The notes under the pieces were generated by a model. The model searched no databases. It was not told the origin of the DNA and worked only from the letters and a program-made list of their open reading frames with translations. 34,863 nucleotides of DNA from Armatimonadota bacterium (GTDB lineage: Bacteria; Armatimonadota; Armatimonadia; Armatimonadales; Armatimonadaceae), in NCBI GenBank assembly GCA_026392155.1, contig JAPLCP010000132.1:1-34863 (forward strand), in the 5' to 3' direction. Numbering within the stretch: position 1 is the stretch's first letter; each line of letters begins with the position of its first letter. The translations under genes and the position numbers were made by a program. Below, piece after piece: positions 31,301 through 34,863 of this stretch.

Positions 31301-31349
31301 GGCTTGCCGCGTTATCCTGAACGCGAATGCGTTTCTTTTTATAGACTGA
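28344..31349 (+). CDS. Planctomycete-type cytochrome c (PSCyt1) with DUF1549 and DUF1553 domains
   Basis: This 1001-residue exported protein has a signal peptide at about 1-27 ([17 protein letters not shown]). A PSCyt1 haem domain follows with C55-x-x-C58-H59 in AKCMPCHGD and LIMPPK. DUF1549 has [41 protein letters not shown] and a second CxxCH near 351 ([19 protein letters not shown]). After a beta-sandwich insert comes DUF1553 ([31 protein letters not shown] in pieces, [35 protein letters not shown]). Start ATG 28344 is chosen for the signal peptide; an upstream frame overlaps comEC. It pairs with the DUF1501 gene 12 nt downstream. The role is unsettled, probably surface or periplasmic redox/carbohydrate breakdown. 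Confidence 0.92.
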   Translation: [1001 protein letters not shown]

Positions 31350-31361
31350 TAGGTGCGATAG

Positions 31362-32804
31362 ATGAACGATGATCACTGGGGTTTCCCCACCAACCGGCGG
31401 GAGTTCTTAACTGGACTCGGTGGGGGCTTCGCAGGCCTCGCACTGACCAGCCTGCTGGCCAAGGACAGCCAAGCGACGCCGACGGATCCAGCGGGGCAGG
31501 GCTCGCTGCACCTGCAGCACCATCCACCTAAAGTGAAGCGGATCATCCAGCTGTTCATGAACGGCGGCGCAAGCCCGATGGATCTCTTCGACTACAAGCC
31601 CGCGCTGATCAAGTACCACGGCCAAAAGCTGCCGGATCACATCCGGCCCGAGGGGTTGGCCAGTGCCCCGGGTCTATGTCTCAAGAGCCCATTCACGTTT
31701 AAGCAGTACGGTCAGTCGGGACGCTGGGTCAGTGAGGTGTTCCCCGAGCAAGCAAAACTCGTGGACGAAATGGCGTTCTTCATGGCGATGGCCAGTAAGT
31801 CCAGTGTCCATGGGCCAGCCTCGTACATGATGAACACAGGCTTCATCCAGCCAGGATTTCCGTCGATGGGGGCATGGATCTCGTACGCGATCGGGAACCT
31901 GCGCGACAACTTGCCCACTTTTGTGGTGCTCCCGGATGCGCGCGGCCTGCCGTACAACCAGCGGGGGAACTTCAGCAGCGGGTTCCTGCCGGTGGTGCAC
32001 CAGGGGACAATGATCAACGGCACGGGGCCAGGCGCAGTCTCTGACCTCTTCGCTGGTAGCCGCTACAAGTTCGCCAACCCCGCCTCCGACAAGGCAGGTC
32101 TGGACGCCTTGAGCCAGCTGAACAAAGCGCATGCGGCGTCCCATCCCGGCGACTCCCGTTTGGATGCCCGCATCGCCAGCTACGAGCTAGCGGCCCGGAT
32201 GCAGCTGAGCGCACCAGAGGCATTCGATCTCTCACGCGAGTCGCAGGCGCTGAAAGACTCATATGGAATCGGGGCGCAGCCCACCGACGACTTCGGCAAG
32301 CGCTGCCTACTCGCCGCGCGGCTGGCGGAGCGGGGCGTACGCTTTGTCCAGGTGTGGAGCGGGCCACAGGGCGCGGTGAACAACTGGGACAATCACGGGA
32401 GTATCAAGAAGGAGCTGGTGCCGATGGCGGCGCAGGTGGACAAGCCGATCGCGGCGCTGCTGCGCGACCTTAAGGCCCGCGGGCTTGACAAGGACACGCT
32501 GGTGATCTGGACCACGGAGTTTGGCCGCACCCCCACCGCGCAGAGCGGCGACGGCCGCGACCACAACGGCGGAACCTTCGTGAGCTGGCTCTGGGGCGCA
32601 GGCGTCAAGCCGGGCGTCGCGTATGGTGAGAGCGATGAGCTGGCGTTCAAGACCGCTGTGAACACGACCTACTCCTACGACTTCCACGCGACCGTGCTAC
32701 ACCTGCTGGGCATTGACCACACCAAGCTGACCTGGCGTCAGAACGGCATTGATCGCCGCCTCACCGATGTGCACGGGCACGTGGTGAAAGAAGTTCTCGC
32801 TTAG
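31362..32804 (+). CDS. DUF1501 family protein, Tat-exported
   Basis: This 480-residue alkaline-phosphatase/sulfatase-fold protein has a twin-arginine signal TNRREFLTGLGGGFAGLAL near 10-28. IQLFMNGGASPMDLFDYKP, SVHGPASYMMNTG, SMGAWISYAIG, VWSGPQGAVNNWDNHG, WTTEFGRTPTAQSGDGRDHN and a C-terminal YDFHATVLHLLGIDH follow. DUF1501 genes regularly follow PSCyt/DUF1549/DUF1553 genes, as here, and both products would act outside the cytoplasm. AGGTG lies 6 nt before the ATG. The stop codon lies inside a 15-bp sequence that is a copy of the end of the convergent SDR gene. Confidence 0.92.
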   Translation: MNDDHWGFPTNRREFLTGLGGGFAGLALTSLLAKDSQATPTDPAGQGSLHLQHHPPKVKRIIQLFMNGGASPMDLFDYKPALIKYHGQKLPDHIRPEGLASAPGLCLKSPFTFKQYGQSGRWVSEVFPEQAKLVDEMAFFMAMASKSSVHGPASYMMNTGFIQPGFPSMGAWISYAIGNLRDNLPTFVVLPDARGLPYNQRGNFSSGFLPVVHQGTMINGTGPGAVSDLFAGSRYKFANPASDKAGLDALSQLNKAHAASHPGDSRLDARIASYELAARMQLSAPEAFDLSRESQALKDSYGIGAQPTDDFGKRCLLAARLAERGVRFVQVWSGPQGAVNNWDNHGSIKKELVPMAAQVDKPIAALLRDLKARGLDKDTLVIWTTEFGRTPTAQSGDGRDHNGGTFVSWLWGAGVKPGVAYGESDELAFKTAVNTTYSYDFHATVLHLLGIDHTKLTWRQNGIDRRLTDVHGHVVKEVLA

Positions 32805-32834
32805 CCGCGCATGTCTCTATTAGCCGCGCATGTC
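32801..32834. repeat. 15-bp direct repeat, period 19, covering two stop codons
   Basis: TTAGCCGCGCATGTC occurs at 32801-32815 and 32820-32834, exactly 19 bp apart. The second copy is the native 3' end of the SDR gene (DMRG-stop, minus strand). The first supplies the stop codon of DUF1501 (TAG 32802-32804). Confidence 0.85.
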
Positions 32835-33575
32835 CATGCCGCCATCTACCGTGAGGGTCATGCCGGTAACAAACTTCGCTAGGTCGGAGAGTAGAAAGAC
32901 CGTAGGCCCGGCGATATCGTCGGGCTGACCGATCCGGCCCAGGACGAACTTCTTGCCCTCACTCTCACGGCCCAGCGCGTCCAGCGACGGTGCGGCCATG
33001 TCGGTGTCCGTCCAGGCGGGCGCGATGCAGTTGACACGAATTTGATCCACTCCCAGCTCTTTTGCCATCGAGCGCATGAAGAGAATCTGTGCGCCCTTGC
33101 TGGTGGCGTAGGCCGAAAAAATATCGCTGCCGCGCTGGCCCGCCGTGCTGGTGTAGATCACAATGCTTCCGCCATTTTGCTCGCGCAGATGGGGAACGGC
33201 GGCTTTTACGGTCAGAAATGTTCCCGCAAGGTTGATCTCCATCGTTCGGTTCCAAAACGCCAGATCCATCTCCTCCAAGCTTGCACCCTCGAAGATTCCG
33301 GCAGAGACCACCACGCCGGTCAGTGGCCCGAGTGTCGCCACAGCAGCATCAATGGCTCTCTCTGCCGCGCCCTCTTGCGCGACATCCGCCTGGAACGCCG
33401 CTGCCCGTCCGCCTGCCGCCACAATCGCATCCACGGTCGCGTGGGCCGCCGCCGAATTGCTCAGATAGTTCACCGAGACCGCCGCACCCGCCTTGGCCGC
33501 CATAATCGCGGCTGCCCGCCCAATCCCGCGCGAGCCACCCGCGATAAAGACATGTTGGTTTGAAAGATCAATCAT
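32820..33575 (-). CDS. SDR-family oxidoreductase
   Basis: The 251-residue classical short-chain dehydrogenase has cofactor motif GGSRGIG (13-19), N115 (MEINLAG), catalytic S143 (YTSTAG), Y156 and K160 (YATSK). It ends with TVDGGMDMRG. Start ATG 33575 (MIDLSNQHVF) is preferred over one 7 codons upstream (33596). It is the normal family start and has TAGAAT 7 nt before it. It is probably NADPH-dependent; the substrate is unknown. It is convergent with the DUF1501 gene and divergent from the AT-rich gene. Confidence 0.93.
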   Translation of the reverse strand: MIDLSNQHVFIAGGSRGIGRAAAIMAAKAGAAVSVNYLSNSAAAHATVDAIVAAGGRAAAFQADVAQEGAAERAIDAAVATLGPLTGVVVSAGIFEGASLEEMDLAFWNRTMEINLAGTFLTVKAAVPHLREQNGGSIVIYTSTAGQRGSDIFSAYATSKGAQILFMRSMAKELGVDQIRVNCIAPAWTDTDMAAPSLDALGRESEGKKFVLGRIGQPDDIAGPTVFLLSDLAKFVTGMTLTVDGGMDMRG

Positions 33576-33582
33576 ATAAAGT

Positions 33583-33588
33583 ATTCTA
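33583..33588 (-). promoter_or_regulatory. Leaderless-type -10 box of SDR gene
   Basis: On the minus strand GGTAGAAT ends 7 nt before the ATG at 33575. There is no room for a Shine-Dalgarno and no -35 match at 17 bp. Confidence 0.5.
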
Positions 33589-33646
33589 CCCAGCAAAGCC
33601 GCCCATTCTAGCAGACTGGCAATCAGTCAATGATGCAAAAAGAAAA

Positions 33647-33675
33647 TTGACATGTCACTCAAAACATAATATACT
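33647..33675 (+). promoter_or_regulatory. Consensus promoter with operator palindrome, AT-rich gene
   Basis: TTGACA (33647-33652), a 17-bp spacer and TATACT (33670-33675) are near consensus and predict a start near 33682. TGACATGTCA (33648-33657) is a perfect 10-bp palindrome over the -35, a likely repressor site. Confidence 0.8.
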
Positions 33676-33688
33676 CTAACTGAGCATA

Positions 33689-33754
33689 TTGAGAGGCCCC
33701 TCCGACATTGAGAGGCCCCTCCGACATTGAGAGGCCCCTCCGACATTGAGAGGC
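33689..33754 (+). repeat. 19-nt tandem repeat in mRNA leader, Shine-Dalgarno-like units
   Basis: TTGAGAGGCCCCTCCGACA is repeated exactly three times (33689, 33708, 33727). A partial fourth copy, TTGAGAGGC (33746-33754), follows. All copies lie between the predicted transcription start and the ATG at 33761. The GAGAGG of the last copy stands 7 nt before the ATG and is the natural Shine-Dalgarno. The CCCCTC of each unit can pair with the GAGAGG of the next with one mismatch. Confidence 0.9.
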
Positions 33755-33760
33755 TTTTGC

Positions 33761-34863
33761 ATGACATCTAGGGTAGAAAAAGCGTTCGTCGATAATATTT
33801 CGAAGTTTATCTTGGTAGTTGGCCTTAGTCTAATACCAAATTTGGCTTTTGCAGGTGAGTGGGAAGTCGTTTACTCCCGTGGGACTATCACTTCAACAGG
33901 TCCAACAGGAACTACAACTTCGCAAACAATGCCAGGGGGAGGATATGTTGCAACAGGGTCGCAGCCTGGTGGTCCAGTCATGTCAGTATCTATATCCGGC
34001 CCTATAACAGCTACGTTTACTTGGAAGCGTAGGGTCATCTATGGGCCGGGTTATCCAATGACAGATCCTAATGATAATCCGCCATCACAAATAACAATTC
34101 GAGATGCAGGAAACGTAAGTAGTTTTGGTATTGGTTGTACTGCCTCCACTGGATTTGCGAATAACACTGTTAGTGGTGGTCAGACAGTCGTTAATGGTGC
34201 CTCATTTGGGATGTGGGCAGAAGGAAGTCGCTTAACCTCAATTGATAATCCAGCAGACAGCTTCGAAATTTCTTCCCCAAGTCTGAATGCGAGCACTTCG
34301 AGTAATCACCAATATGGTGGTGGGTATAGTGTTGGACTAGGTTATAGCGCTTCAATAGTGAAAGTATCTGTGAGTCGCGATGGGGCAGAAGGCGATACGG
34401 ATTATGCAGGTGCTATTCATGGACATACAACGTATTCATTCTACCATACTACTGCTGGGCATAGTAATTTTCCTGATAACACTTCTTCCGTTGTCAACTG
34501 GCAAGAGTTTTCTGGAGATTGGGGAAATATTGCTTGGGGGCCGCTAACTACCGCTTCATGGTCTCCCTCATATAGTGGAGCAACTTCGCATTGGAATAAA
34601 TGGTCTATGCCTTTCGGTAATCAAAATATGTATAATGGCGAATGGAAGGGGACTACAGGGGAAAGTACATACGCATTGACATATATGGTGACTGATCCTA
34701 ATCAAGGAAGTGCAACTGCCAAATATATTATGCATGTACATGATACCTTAGAAAAAGTAACAGAGTTTTGGGATGATAATGCAGAAAGAAATGCTCACGC
34801 GAGCGGATCAGCTGAAGTAAAAAATATATCATATACTGATCCCTTGGATGCTGACGGGGCATC
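33761..34863 (+). CDS. AT-rich gene for a large secreted protein of unknown family, 3' end cut by window
   Basis: An open frame of 367 codons runs from ATG 33761 to the window edge without a stop. The first 31 residues form a signal peptide (KFILVVGLSLIPNLAFA, cleavage after AFA). The mature part is rich in Ser, Thr, Gly, Asn and aromatic residues (TSTGPTGTTTSQTMPGGGY, YGGGYSVGLGYSASIVKVSV, WGNIAWGPLTTASWSPSY), as in beta-rich exported proteins. Cysteine is nearly absent. Codon third positions are mostly A or T, in sharp contrast to all genes to the left, suggesting transfer. It has a consensus promoter and a repeat-containing leader. I do not recognise any domain. Confidence 0.85.
   Translation, partial: MTSRVEKAFVDNISKFILVVGLSLIPNLAFAGEWEVVYSRGTITSTGPTGTTTSQTMPGGGYVATGSQPGGPVMSVSISGPITATFTWKRRVIYGPGYPMTDPNDNPPSQITIRDAGNVSSFGIGCTASTGFANNTVSGGQTVVNGASFGMWAEGSRLTSIDNPADSFEISSPSLNASTSSNHQYGGGYSVGLGYSASIVKVSVSRDGAEGDTDYAGAIHGHTTYSFYHTTAGHSNFPDNTSSVVNWQEFSGDWGNIAWGPLTTASWSPSYSGATSHWNKWSMPFGNQNMYNGEWKGTTGESTYALTYMVTDPNQGSATAKYIMHVHDTLEKVTEFWDDNAERNAHASGSAEVKNISYTDPLDADGA

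Noticed and set aside
32801-32834. Attachment-site duplication from an integrated element
   Set aside because: The copies are 19 bp apart with nothing between them and no integrase is near; a short tandem duplication explains it.
33689-33754. CRISPR array
   Set aside because: The repeats are directly adjacent with no spacers, only 19 nt long, and lie inside a promoter-to-start leader; no cas gene is near.

Overview
The window is GC-rich, gene-dense bacterial chromosome with no rRNA, insertion sequence, integrase, phage gene or CRISPR array. Paralogue-rich families common in Armatimonadota and Planctomycetota are present: PSCyt/DUF1549/DUF1553 cytochrome, DUF1501, Gfo/Idh oxidoreductases, sugar isomerase, PhyH dioxygenase and PD40 propellers. 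Together with an unusual promoter style (below) they suggest Armatimonadota, perhaps near Armatimonas. This is inference; no marker gene in the window proves it.

Layout. 1-1.6 kb: truncated lacI-type regulator divergent from a PhyH dioxygenase. 1.5-4.7 kb (minus): five tightly coupled genes, namely two small membrane proteins, a DUF6941-like protein, a secreted S1/P1-nuclease-like plus esterase fusion, and an HD hydrolase. 4.7-8.3 kb: sugar isomerase, small acidic protein, and an SPFH/GYF protein coupled to a zinc-ribbon membrane protein. 8.3-8.5 kb: three successive hairpins. 8.5-11.0 kb: deoB, a lipoprotein NUC-family nuclease and a NuiA-like nuclease inhibitor, all overlapping by 4 bp. 11-15 kb: Gfo/Idh, an inositol-phosphatase-like gene with galU, and an aldo/keto reductase. 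15.1-18.6 kb (minus): tig-clpP-clpX. 18.7-18.9 kb (minus): tRNA-Leu(UAG) and tRNA-Gly(GCC) behind a strong promoter. 19-21.8 kb (minus): TPR-like protein, ABC-2 permease, PD40 propeller. 21.8-25.5 kb: DUF4058 plus lipoprotein, a doubtful remnant, Gfo/Idh plus HEAT-like protein. 25.5-28.3 kb: pgl-dciA-comEC. 28.3-32.8 kb: PSCyt/DUF1549/DUF1553 plus DUF1501. 32.8-33.6 kb (minus): SDR. 33.6 kb to end: an AT-rich secreted protein behind a perfect promoter and a 19-nt tandem repeat.

Genes working together. The best candidate for a little-described module is deoB-nuclease-inhibitor. A surface nuclease would digest external DNA, a cytosolic inhibitor would protect the cell, and phosphopentomutase would feed deoxyribose-1-phosphate into central metabolism. 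The second is the AT-rich gene at the right end: its mRNA leader is made of tandem copies of a Shine-Dalgarno-like unit, each also carrying a complementary CCCCTC.

Expression style. Many first-in-operon genes have a TAnnnT-like -10 hexamer only 4-9 nt before the start codon, predicting leaderless mRNAs. Genes inside operons have Shine-Dalgarno sites or ATGA/GTGA/TTGA/TGATG overlaps.
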